From Stachybotrys elegans (lineage: Eukaryota; Ascomycota; Sordariomycetes; Hypocreales; Stachybotryaceae): a DNA stretch of 64,000 bases. The notes beneath the pieces are model-generated. The model searched no databases. It was not told the origin of the DNA and saw only the letters and a list, made by a program, of their open reading frames with translations. The first letter of the stretch is position 1. Each line of letters begins with the position of its first letter. The DNA lies in NCBI GenBank assembly GCA_020746835.1, contig JAGPNK010000020.1, positions 186,001 to 250,000 on the forward strand. Direction: 5' to 3'. Of the stretch, positions 25,201 through 35,767 are shown one piece after another. The position numbers and the translations under genes were made by a program.

Positions 25201-27022
25201 GACTTTTGCAGCATCGAATCCAGGATTTTGACAAGCTGCTGGGGCGCCGCGGGAAACGACTCGCTGCTCGAAATCAACAGCCGCGAGTTGCGTATATCGG
25301 CGTTGCCGAAAGCTGCATGCGCTGCGGCATCATCGAGGGGTAGATTTGCTTTAAGCGAATTCTGATACTTGAACCAAGTGCTTGGGTTGACGAAGCTTTC
25401 GGTATTGCTCTTTATGAGTGTTGTAAGCAATGAAGATAACCGCACATGCAGTTGTGCTAGGATGTCCCGGTCCGGATCATTATGAATCTGTGACGAGATT
25501 AGGCGGGTTATGGTATCAACAGCACGCGTCTTACTCACGGTATCGAGGTGGTACAAGAGAGCCGCAGGCAGGCGCCGGCCATGTTTTCGTTGGTGCAGAA
25601 GATCGTCCCAGTAAATCTGGGCTATCAGAATCCACATAGGTAGCCGGCCCTGGTTGCTGGTCTCGAGGCCTGTTATGACCCAGTCCAGGTAGTGATCACG
25701 GTCCAGGAGGTGTTCTGAATACAGATTTGTTGCAAGGCGGATTCTGGGAGACGTTAGTTCGGGCAACAGGCCAAGGAGGCGAGGGCAGGGACTCACGCAT
25801 ATGTCACCTTGGCCTTCCAGTCGGCTTCCGTGTGGGCTGACACCACGGCGTCGATGAACTGCTCGACAAAGACGGTCCAGTCGCGAACCCATTTGAGCTC
25901 TCCTCCCATGACAAATGCACCATTGACACCCTTCCTCTTGAAGGCTCTGATTTCATTGGCACCAACGCATTTGGCCAACCATACGGCACGCTCGGTGGGG
26001 ACCTTTTTGTTCAGACACTGATCAAGGAGGGTGCGGCCTCGAATCCCATGGGGAATGGTGCGGCTCAGTCGTCGAAGGGAGATGGCCGGGTTGGCGAGGT
26101 CCCTCAGCCAGACTTCTCGTTTCGTATCGGTCAAGGTTACACGAGGGGGCGGCTTGAAGGTCGAAGGCGCCTGGACTTGGCCTCGCACCTTTCGCTGGTG
26201 TAATACCCCCACGAATATAGAGGAGAGTGCGCTGAGGCCGCTCTTCTGCTTCAGTGCAGGGAAGATGGCTAATCTCGCCGAGGCACTTTCGGTCTGGGTA
26301 TTCCTATCCCAAGTTCCCTTTTGGATGGCTTCAGTGCTCCATTGATCTTCGTGATGATTCCCTGTCCAGGCGTAGAAGTCGGCATAACCGGTGTTTAGGC
26401 CTCGGCTAAAGGGATCGCGGCTCGCGGGGGCCTTGTCGTTCTTGATATTGCTGGAAGGGTATCGGGGCGCAGCGGCCGGGTACTCGACGGTCCAGGGCTT
26501 CGGTCTCGCGTCTCTCCTGGCTGCATTCGTCGTGGTTGATGGCGGCGCCGGTAACGGGGCAGGCGATTGTCCCACAGATTGGGAGGTGCGCGGGCGACGT
26601 CGGGGCAATGGCATTGGGGGGTTGTCGAGATCTTGGTGCGAGGCGCGAGACAAGGCCGGGCTGAGGTTGCCAGCGTCCATGACATCGGATAGGGGTGCGG
26701 TACGAGAGGGGGTCAGGCTCTGGGGAGAATCGGTAGTTAGAGGTAATATAGAGGAGGCGGATTCGTTGGACAGCTCGAGCCGTAGCCTGGAGCCTCCTCT
26801 CCGAGGCGTGCCGGCGTGACGGCTCTGTGAGATATCGGGGGAGTCGCCCGAAAGCGATAGTTCGCTGAGAGAGTCCTTACGGACGGGTGACTGGGGGACA
26901 TATTGCTGCGACAGAGAACGTTGCTGCTGCTGAAGGGATGGCCTCTGGACGGACAGCGAGGTGCTGCTCATGGCTCGTTGGGGCGGCCGCGGCTGGGCGC
27001 CCATTGGGGTCCGAGAGGTCAT
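22275..27022 (-). CDS. med12: Mediator complex subunit 12 (Med12/Srb8)
   Basis: Subunit of the Mediator CDK8 kinase module, which restrains or tunes RNA polymerase II transcription in the nucleus. 1564 aa from exon 1 (27022-25797) and exon 2 (25743-22275), joined over a 53-nt intron (25796-25744, GTGAGT, CTAACG near a CCCAG end). The N-terminal ~250 residues are Pro/Ser/Gln-rich and disordered. The Med12 signature lies around residues 300-390 (IPHGIRGRTLLDQCLNKKVP, AVWLAKCVGANEIRAFKRKG, KWVRDWTVFVEQF). A very long, mostly helical body follows. The size fits fungal Med12 (about 1400-1650 aa). The start is the first ATG of the frame. Confidence 0.96.
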
Positions 27023-28657
27023 CCTGAGGGCGAGGGAGAAGGCGCCATGCCGCTAAAGAGAGATGAGCTGGGGATGAGGACGTATGTGGAATGATGAAGA
27101 TATGCTGTAGATGACCGGGTCGTGCGATATCGATGGATCGATCGTGTGGACGGGGAGGGCCAGTATGCGGACTCGGGTGCGACAGCGTGGTCGGGGAGGG
27201 GAGACTCGACTAGTTGGCCAAGATGTCGGTTGACGAAGTTGAAGAGAGGGATGCTGAAGGCTGAAGGTCGAAGGCCGGGTAGCCTCTATGTTTGCCTCTG
27301 AATCATATGGTCCGATGCAAGTCAAGCGCGAAAGGCGTCAGTCAGTCAGTCAGCAGGGCGCGCAGGGCAGGGCCGCAGCGAGGCGAGGGTTCAGGGCCGG
27401 AAGGTCGCAGCGGGAAAACAAGCGAGATGGGATGCTTCAAGATGGCGACGGAGAATATGCTGAGGTAGACAGTATGCAGGTATGCAGATATGGAGGTGCG
27501 TGCCGAAGCGGTGGGGAGGCCGTCGTGACTTCTGGGGAGAGGCGTTGCGAGGCGCTGCGTGCTAACTTGGCACACTGGGACCAAAATGGCGTTGGGTGGG
27601 CTCTCTTTTTTTGATACGCAAGGTGCGGAAGGGCAGGTGAGTTGATCTGGAGTCGTGGTGGCCCAGGTTTCGGTGGGCTAGGCGGAAAGGGTTCGCCTAT
27701 GCACTGGGAGGGGAGGGGGGCAGTACTTGAGGAGTACTAAATGCTCAGCTGCGTGGCGCCCTTGTCCCCCCAGGTGGAGGGCAGCTGGTCTGGTCGGGGC
27801 CGATGGCGGGTGGCCAGGGCCTCGGCGGAGGCGAAAAAGTACCTGCCAGGTAACGGCGCAGACCAAGCCAAGCAAGCCCCCAGCCCTCAGGACAGATAAA
27901 AGACAGGACCCTCATTCTTCTCAGCCGAATGCGATCGATCTGCAGGCTATCTGGAATTATTAGGCTCCTGCGTGATAGGACACCACCACAGACGGCTGGA
28001 TCAGATGGCGCGCGCTAACGGAGGCGCATTCGACCACAAATTGCTGGTCATTCACGACACGAATGCCCGCTATTGGCAGAACTTAGTTTGGGCCGATATC
28101 CCTTCCCACACGAACCTACATTACCTTAGTACCTACATACCCTACCCAGTACCTACTTACCTACCTATACTCTGGGCAGACAGTTGGGAACCAAGACATC
28201 CGTATCAACAGCTGCATTGCCGACTTCAACCTGACGTGTCCAGCCTCCAAACTCACCGTCCGTCCTTGACAAAGGTCGAGTATTACGGCACCCAATATTC
28301 CACACTTGTATGCCTCCACCACGGCACTCCGAATGACACAATTGTGACTCGCGTGATGCCAGGGCTCCCGCGCCTACAGCGGAGTCTCTTCTCTGTCAAT
28401 ATTATATAATAGGTCCCCCCGGAAAGGCCTTCGCTGCCTTATGATGACCCAACGACACTCTGGCAGCCCTCCTGCGATCCGCAGGGGAATCGTGGCAGTC
28501 ACACATAGCAGACATCCATGTTACACCTCGGTTCGACGGGGAACGAGCAATACAACTAAGCATTCTAACCGCTGTCTTGTCCTGAATTGCATGATTGAAC
28601 GAATGACACCTCCCACCTCTGTCCACACTCCCTCCGGGCGCCCCAGTTACCTTATTG
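27023..28657. other. intergenic, med12 promoter
   Basis: About 1.6 kb. The left part is the med12 promoter and leader. TACCTAC-type short repeats occur at 28128-28162. No gene supported. Confidence 0.55.
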
Positions 28658-29608
28658 CTACCGATATACCCCTTGATCGTACTCCTGCATCCATGCACCC
28701 GGTCCGGGTGTTGGTGCTGTTGATGCTGCTGGTGTCTGCTCTTGCAGTGGAGTGTCCTCGGAGACAAAGGCCGTCATCCCATGAAGCGCCGATGACACTA
28801 CTGGCTGGGGCGTGAGCTGTTGGGGCACCTCCTCCTCCTCCTCCTGATGATGATGCTGCTGCTGCTGCTGTTGTATGTCCTGAACCCCAAACTCTGACTG
28901 TGGGAACCCAGCGCACCACTGTCCCGCTGTTGGTAAAGGTGTCTCTTGCTCCAAGGGCTGGCCAAAGGTCGCCGTGGTACTGCTGCCGCTGCTACTCGAT
29001 GGGACCATGGGCATCGCCGCCGGCAGGGCGTTCACAACGGCAGGCTCCTCCTCGTGTTTCCAAGCCATCCCGGGAAGAATCCCCCACGCATCGTCCCAAA
29101 TCCCGCGGTCGATCCAGCGGCTCCTCACCTCAGCGCTGGCGTCCGTGTTGATGTTAGCCGGCACCTTGAGACACTGGCCGAACTGCATGGCGCTGCCCAA
29201 GTCCAATCGTAAGATCGTACCGTCCGGGAGTGTATATCTCTTCATCAGCTCCAGCTGGCGCTCGCACGCCTTCTGTACCTGGTTGCAGAACCGCGCAAAG
29301 GGGCGGGAGGCCTGCTTCTCGAAGGGCGAGAAGGAGAAGGAGGAGTCTTTCTCCTCGTGTTTCCACCTCCACAACTCTTGGTCAGTTCCAAACAAGTCCC
29401 ATTCATTCCGCCATATTCCCTGCAGCGTCCAATCCACCTTCACAGCGGCAGCGGCCTTCACGTCCCACCCGAGACCTTGCTCCTCGGGGCAGCTTGCAGG
29501 GAATCCGTACAGCTTCTGCAGCCAGAGCCTCTCCTCGCGCACCTCAGCGAGGAATTGGTGCCACGGACACGATTCCCTGTGAACCAGCCTCCTCGTTTGG
29601 GCATCCAT
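28658..29608 (-). CDS. hypothetical protein with internal repeat and Q/H/E tract
   Basis: A single-exon frame of 316 aa; I do not recognise the family. The first ~190 residues look globular and Trp-rich. Two segments resemble each other: residues ~60-86 (GIWRNEW ... WRWKHEE) and ~165-188 (GIWDDAW ... AWKHEEE), suggesting an internal duplication. Residues 190-240 are Ser/Thr/Pro-rich. A Gln6-His3-Glu5 tract lies at ~246-260, and the tail is Pro/Gln/Thr-rich. There is no signal peptide or membrane segment. It shares its strand with both neighbours, with nearly 0.8 kb of promoter region upstream. Frame length and amino-acid make-up favour a real gene; function is unknown. Confidence 0.68.
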   Translation of the reverse strand: MDAQTRRLVHRESCPWHQFLAEVREERLWLQKLYGFPASCPEEQGLGWDVKAAAAVKVDWTLQGIWRNEWDLFGTDQELWRWKHEEKDSSFSFSPFEKQASRPFARFCNQVQKACERQLELMKRYTLPDGTILRLDLGSAMQFGQCLKVPANINTDASAEVRSRWIDRGIWDDAWGILPGMAWKHEEEPAVVNALPAAMPMVPSSSSGSSTTATFGQPLEQETPLPTAGQWCAGFPQSEFGVQDIQQQQQQHHHQEEEEEVPQQLTPQPVVSSALHGMTAFVSEDTPLQEQTPAASTAPTPGPGAWMQEYDQGVYR

Positions 29609-30388
29609 TTTTTTGCTATGTTGGTGATTTCTGCGATAGCTATTGGATGAACAATACTTGGTTGTGTGGAGGATTGCTGCGCTTCAACGAGTTTTGCCTG
29701 GGACACGCGCTTCGTTTATATACAAATGTTCTTGGTGATGTGTGAGAACTGGCGCGCAAATAATTCCAATGCAGCTCGCCTCGTCCGTCTTCAAACTTGT
29801 CCCCCGCTCAGATGTCATTTGCACATGGACAGCGCTTTGTTTTTTCTCGTCATACCCACCTGTCGTGCAACTTCTTTGTGTCTTCACCCAGTCACTGTAC
29901 AGGTATATTAATTAACATCAGTCATGCCCTTTCACTTCATCATCTGCAATAAGCTTCTTTTTTTTTTTGTTCCAACTTCCACACAAACAGTGAACGGGCA
30001 TTGCGACAGGAGAGGAGGAGAAAGATATGTGAACAGATAAAGGGGGCGGAAATCAGAATTTTGCACACATCAGTTCTCACAGTGGTCTATTGCGCGCATT
30101 TCATAAAGTCTTTTTTTTTTTGTCATGATACAGTAGATGCGTGTTGGAGCTTGTTTCTTTGACTGCTCGTCGAGAGATATACCTGTTCGTGGCTTGTCAC
30201 AAGACGCGCATCTATTAATTGATGGCCAGTTCGAATGAACATGTTACTTACAAGCGAGCACAGATATCGTAGAGTTGGTTGCGCGTCTATAAAATAATCT
30301 AAATCTTTCAAAGAGTCCAATGGTTCAATACATGTACCAGGTGTCGATTGCCGTCTCGGTTGTCTCTATTGTTGTTCTCGGCTGGTGT
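29609..30388. other. intergenic
   Basis: Promoter region of the gene at 28658-29608 and 3' flank of the gene at 30389-32134. Contains T-runs (around 29952 and 30111). No gene seen. Confidence 0.6.
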
Positions 30389-32134
30389 CTAGGAGGATAC
30401 ACTATCCATCATGAAGTCCAATCGGGGCAGCCTTGAAGCTCGCCCCTCGGCAGTATCTTGAGGGTCCTGCATCGGGCTCAGTTCTAGCCCGCTTCCTTCT
30501 CCATTCTCTCTGCTCTCCTGCATCTGGGCGGCTGTGCGCTTCAGCCACCCGGCCGATGGGTTGTCAGTAGCAGCATTGTTGCCGTTCTCCTTTTCCACCT
30601 CCATCTCCTTTGCCTTCTCCAATTCCAGTGCCTTCCGCCTTTCCCTTTCCTTTTCCCTCTGCCTCTCATAGAACTGGGGCGAACGAATCCAGTAATCTAC
30701 CGTCTCCTTTTGCATTTCAGATATCCTTTTCTTCGGTTTGTAGGGGGGCCGTGGGACAAACTCGCCAAGTTGTTGCTTTTTACAGGCCTCGTCGTAGTTT
30801 TCTTTATCCTGGAGTTTCTTGGCGACGATTACACGCTGGCCCGGGTTGGAGGATGTGAACTTTTCGATGCGAGCGATGGGTCGCTTGCCGTGGTCTTGGT
30901 AGTCGGCCCCTATGGCAATGATGGCGTCCAGATCTATCTCCTCTAGGGCAGCAGCAACGAGCAGGCCACCACCCCGATCAATCTTTGACCATTCGTTGTA
31001 GAGACGAGTACGTCTATAAAGTTCCTGCTCCCTCTCTTGGAGTGCGGCACGCAAAAGGTTCAGCTGTGTGACATGTATGTCAAAGGTAGCTGGCCAACAC
31101 ATGCTCTTGATCCTGTCGGTGACGAGCCATCGCGGAGGATTGAAGAATTGCAGTGGAACAACCCGGCTCCACTGCCAGTTGGTAATGGCCTTGATGTTCA
31201 TGGCTTCGTCCACAATAATGTTTTTCTGCTTGAAGTTCCCATGGGTCAAGACGAACGGCTTGGCATCGCGTGCAGGATTGACCCAGCTGGATACAGTACT
31301 CTCAAACTGTTCGAGGTAGTACAGCTTGGTGATGGAGTCGGTTTCGCTAGTCACACTGGCCGGGCTCTGCTCGAATCGATTGCGCACCATCTTGAGGAGC
31401 GAGGATGCATACTCAGTTGCGGATGTGTGGATGCCCTCGGGGCCAAAGAACTCGCGGGCGCCCGAAGGCGTCACACCCTCGAGCGCGTGCATATTGTACT
31501 CACAGCTGACTGGCCCCTGGACGACTTCGATGCTCCCGCCCTCCCCGAATCCCAACGCACCGATGGCGGGGAAGGTTATACGTCGCAGCTGTGCGTACAT
31601 GTCTGCCAGCTGCTGGTAGAGGTAGAGCTTCAGGCGGTGGTTCATTCTTCCGCAGCTCTCGGAGGTTAGAGCAGTGCCTTCGACGTACTCGAGGATGATG
31701 TACTCTGGAGGCCCGAATCGTCGCCTTCCGCTGAGGGAGTGAGCGACCACCTTGGGAATGGGGATGGTAGTCCGCTCCGCCAAGATCCTGCGCCGAGTTT
31801 GCATGTTAGTGCCAACGATCCGTGATTGAATAGCAGTCTCTGCGGCACCAGGTTGTGCGCCTCACTTCATGGTCGCAACCTCTCTGTCAATCTTGACCTT
31901 GGCATCAAATGACAGGCAGGGCTGCATAGGGACGCGAACAACCCATCTATCCCCACTGTTGAAGCTGACGAAGAAGCAGACGTTGGAGGAGCCGCGCGCC
32001 GAGGAGCGGAAGAACTCGCAGGGGTCACCGTTGTGGTAGGATGAAGCCAGATTCAGAATATCCTCATCATTTATGGACTGGAGCAGCTCATCTCGGTCGC
32101 GGCTGAGGCCATGCCGAGCGATGTGGTTCGACAT
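30389..32134 (-). CDS. APH-fold phosphotransferase family protein, probably inactive
   Basis: 555 aa from exon 1 (32134-31866) and exon 2 (31787-30389) with a 78-nt intron. It belongs to the fungal APH (aminoglycoside/choline kinase-like) fold: an N-lobe (SSNVCFFVSF loop, WVVRVP strand, IPIPKVVAHS), a hinge strand YIILEYVEG, and a C-lobe with the catalytic loop and the FFNPPRWL segment. Active members have HGDxxxxN (catalytic Asp) and a following Asp-Trp (metal-binding Asp). Here the loop reads HGNFKQKN, with Asn274 (AAC), and the second site reads TNWQWS, with Asn293 (AAC). The loop Asn279 is kept. Residues ~470-510 form a highly charged Glu/Lys/Arg helix. The substrate is unknown; the substitutions suggest a pseudo-kinase-like role. 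The start is the first ATG; the frame is open a little further upstream without another ATG. Confidence 0.9.
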
Positions 32135-33371
32135 TTGGAGGGGAGGGGCGACGGAACAGGTATGGCAGATGGTGGAAGAGGACAAAGGAGATGGTCGAGA
32201 GGTGAAAAATCAGGAAAGGGAAGAGCTGAGTACCTGTTAATAATAATGAGCACGACAGAAGCAATGTGAGCTGTCGTTGGACCTGCGCGTGATTACCTAA
32301 ACGAGCCCAATACCAGGCTTCAGCCCTTGCCTCCCTCCTCTTTCTCCTCCTCCTCCTCCTCCTCTTGCTCTCCCTCTTTTCTCCTCGTCTGCTCTGCAAC
32401 GTACTCCTCTTCTGCATCGCACTGTACGCGGGATGCCGGGCTGTGTCGCTGGTGCATCCTTGCATGCATTTGCTTCTCTGCCACGGCGGGCCGGCGAATC
32501 AGAATGCTGATCACACAGGTGACGGGTGCGGGCCGGTAGCACGGATGATACCTTGTATGCAGTGCGTATCCATATTCATACCTTGCCTGTACATGCCGGG
32601 TGATAGTCACGACAGGGCGATGGGTTGGGGTCTACCCATGGGTGTAATGCATGGAGGAGGGGGAGCTGAAGCTATCCGTGCCCTGCGTCGACCTAGACCA
32701 CATGGTACCTCGCAAACACCCGACGAGTACCTAGAAATTTGGAGGACGAGGACGAGGAGGGGGACAAGGTAGGCTCTGGGTGGAGATGGATGTGCTGCGA
32801 TGCATGTCGGCACGGTCTATGTCTTGGAAAATTCACACGGCCTCGGATAAAGCGCTGCGGCTATGCGTGAATTGTTGGTGGCAAGACGTGACGGGAGCTC
32901 TCAGTCGAGCTTGGAGGGGTGTGAGATTCTGCCTGCTGATTGGGCTCTTCTACGATTGTTGGTTGTTGGTTCTGTCCTCAATTAGCAAAGTGGCTCCGTG
33001 CAGCCTGGCCATCATGCAAGGGAGAGAGACAAGACATGGGCCGCCTGCCTTGGCCTGCAACTGCTCAAGCTGTGCTACGGGCATCCGCGTGGCCTCACAT
33101 CGGCAGTGCATTTGGGCCGTTGGGTTCGTGTCACCAGCAAAAGGTGTGTGTAAAGGTAGACATCGAATTGAGTAAATACCCTGATCGGCAGATGCCGCCG
33201 CTTTCTGTGACACGGCCAAGCCTTCTCTCCTCATCTGCCTGTCTCTGTCTGTCTGTGCTGGGTGTGCTTCGCTACTCGAGCTGGCACAAATCTATCTGCC
33301 CTGGTAGATGGCATCACGATCACGGCCGAGACGCCGTCCTTGGCCCACGTCTTGTGTCAAACACTCACTGC
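32135..33371. other. intergenic
   Basis: Promoter of the APH-fold gene (with a CTCCTC-rich tract around 32336-32385) and 3' flank of the CREG-like gene. Open frames are shadows without domains. Confidence 0.55.
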
Positions 33372-34199
33372 CTAGAGCTCGCCCTCCACGTCCACGCTCC
33401 ACTCCTTCCAGTCCTTTTCCTCTCCGGGGAGCTTGATGCTGGACCACTCGTCCTTGGTCACCTTCTTCCATTCGTCAATCGGGATCCAACCGATGTACGC
33501 CCTGTCACCGAATCCTCCGATCCAGTACACCTGCGTCACCACGAGCCTCGCCCAGGCACTCTCGTGGATGGGGTTACCCGGTAGCCAGTATTTCGCGTCG
33601 CGGTGTTTGGAGGTGAAGCAGGCCCCGAGGTGTACGGCGTCCACGGGGTTCGGGTCGATGGGCTCGAGGTAGCCAAAGAGGGAGAAGCGGGGGAGGTTGG
33701 CGGCTGAGTAGGGCACAGTGTCGGGGCCGGTCCAGGCATCCGGCGAGGTACTGTACGGTGATTCACCGCCCGAGAGGTACGAGGCGTAGGCGGCGATTCG
33801 GGAGAGGAATGATATGCGCTTGGCTGGGGGGTAGGGAGGCACCCAGCGCATCGAAGCGGTGATGTTGGAGCCGGCTCGCGCGTTCCGGAACGTGGTGCCG
33901 ATCTTGATCTCGAGGATGGTAGGGTTGCCGTCGTCTTCGCAGTCGGCGACGTAGTCCATCAGGCCAACGGGCAGGCTCTCGACGCCGTCCGGCCAGCGGT
34001 CCCAGCGGGAGTGCTTCTCGTCGGGGAAGACGGTGGTGAGGGTGGCCAACTTGGACAGGGCGAGGATACGGCGGCCCATGACGGCCGACTCGTAGCTGGT
34101 AGGAATCCGCGCGCCCGAGACCGGGCCGTGGGGTGAGGTCTGGAGTTCCACAGCACCGGCAAGGCCACAGAGGCCAGCGGTGAGACCGAGGAGCTTCAT
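33372..34199 (-). CDS. secreted CREG-like protein (FMN-binding split barrel fold)
   Basis: Single exon, 275 aa. The N-terminus MKLLGLTAGLCGLAGAVE is a signal peptide with likely cleavage after AVE or nearby. The mature part resembles the CREG / pyridoxamine-5'-phosphate-oxidase-like split barrel: an early helix (ESAVMGRRILALSKLATLTT), then LPVGLMDYVADCEDDGNP, FRNARAGSNITASMRW, and RISFLSRIAAYAS. The last ~100 residues contain HLGACFTSKHRDAKYWLPG and a Trp-rich end. CREG proteins are secreted or vacuolar glycoproteins that keep the fold but usually lack oxidase activity. NIT at residue ~113 is a possible N-glycosylation site. The assignment rests on motif recall, so function remains open. Confidence 0.8.
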   Translation of the reverse strand: MKLLGLTAGLCGLAGAVELQTSPHGPVSGARIPTSYESAVMGRRILALSKLATLTTVFPDEKHSRWDRWPDGVESLPVGLMDYVADCEDDGNPTILEIKIGTTFRNARAGSNITASMRWVPPYPPAKRISFLSRIAAYASYLSGGESPYSTSPDAWTGPDTVPYSAANLPRFSLFGYLEPIDPNPVDAVHLGACFTSKHRDAKYWLPGNPIHESAWARLVVTQVYWIGGFGDRAYIGWIPIDEWKKVTKDEWSSIKLPGEEKDWKEWSVDVEGEL

Positions 34200-35767
34200 G
34201 GTGACGTTCTTGGATCAATGAGGGTTGTTTTGTCTTGAAACCGATGGATGACGTTGGTGGTGACGAGATAAGAGTCGCCTTAAATGGGTGGAGGGGGGGG
34301 GGAGCGAATCGACAGACAATCACGTCCGGGGTGTTCCGCATCAGACAGGTGTCGGCCAGGACATGCTGGACCAGGTGCCTGGACTCACATGAGGGGGAGG
34401 GACCGAACCAGCCCCTTGAATGATCATCTGATCGAGTTAACCTCGGAGATTGATAAGATTAGATGGAGCCATCATGCGTCCATCTGGATCCCAGCACTAG
34501 CAATGGCCGCATCGCTTATGGGTGGCAGGATGTAGTGTTCTTGCTAGCGACCTTGGCAGCTGGCAGGAGTTGGCTGCGATGGAAATATGCCTCGTACAAC
34601 GTCGTACCATGCTACCAGTTGACCGAGCAAGGCAGCGCAGCTTACAGATTGAATTTGCGATTCTGCACGGGACAAGGAGTTCAAGCATTTCGATTGGTTG
34701 CATATGGTAAGGCGACTACCTACCTCTAGTACTAAGGTTAATAAACCGGGTGCATGTGACTGATTGCCTACAACACCTGTGTTTCTGCTCTGGCGGTATC
34801 TACAGGTACATAGGTATGTAATGTACACTACTTATTAGTGGAGCGCATATCCTCTTGCCTTTTACCACGCAAAACCTTGGAAGATACCGAGGCGTTGTAC
34901 TGTGCGTGATTCCACTCTGCTTTCTTTATCGCTTTCTTTGCTTCTTCCCCCCTTACTCTGGGTTTGTTTATTTTTTTCTTATTTATCTGTATGCTAGTAC
35001 TTGTTTTGGGGCCTGTCACCTTTATGTACCACTGGGAACGAGTCATTCTACCAGAAAACATGTGACCTGTTGGAGATGTGGTTTACCAAGTAACAGGACG
35101 TTGATAACACAAACATAAATAGCCAAATACAACAAGTGGCTGCACATAGGGCAAAGCAGCTGTGGGATTATCACTGCCATGGCACTTCGAGCTGACACTC
35201 GTCATAGAAGTTAGCTCTAGGTTAGGCCTCAGCTGTGGTGAAACCAGGCCATTGTTGCTATGCAACGACGCTGTGTTGATTACGACCCCTCCCTCTCTGT
35301 TTCACAATTTCACAGCGGGCAACAGCGGGCAGCAACAGCTGAACGCTTTGGCGCTGGGCACTAAGCCACTAACCCAGTTAAATCCACCATCATTACATCA
35401 AGCGATTGCAATCTAATCAGGCATTTGATTGATCCAAAACAACACATCTGCTGCAGCTTTATGTACCACCCGAGCAACCTTCACCTTTACATACGCCCGT
35501 CTTGCTCACCAGCCGTCCGCCGATTGTCCTTCCTCTACTCGTCACCAAACCCGACCATTTGCCGGGCCTGTAGCGTCATTGGACCCGCGCCTGCACGCTG
35601 TCTCGATTCCCCTCCCTCATCACGACCCAAATACGGTGCACTTCGCGTTGACGTCCGACATCGGGCAGAACGACGAGAAGAAGAAGATCAATAATACTGG
35701 CTTTCTCTGCCACCTGCATACTATCCTGCGGTTGGTAGTCGGAGGCTGATACGGCATTGTGCCCGCC
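34200..35767. other. divergent intergenic region
   Basis: About 1.6 kb between the CREG-like gene (-) and dbf2 (+), holding both promoters. A G-rich run lies near 34290. No gene seen. Confidence 0.6.
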
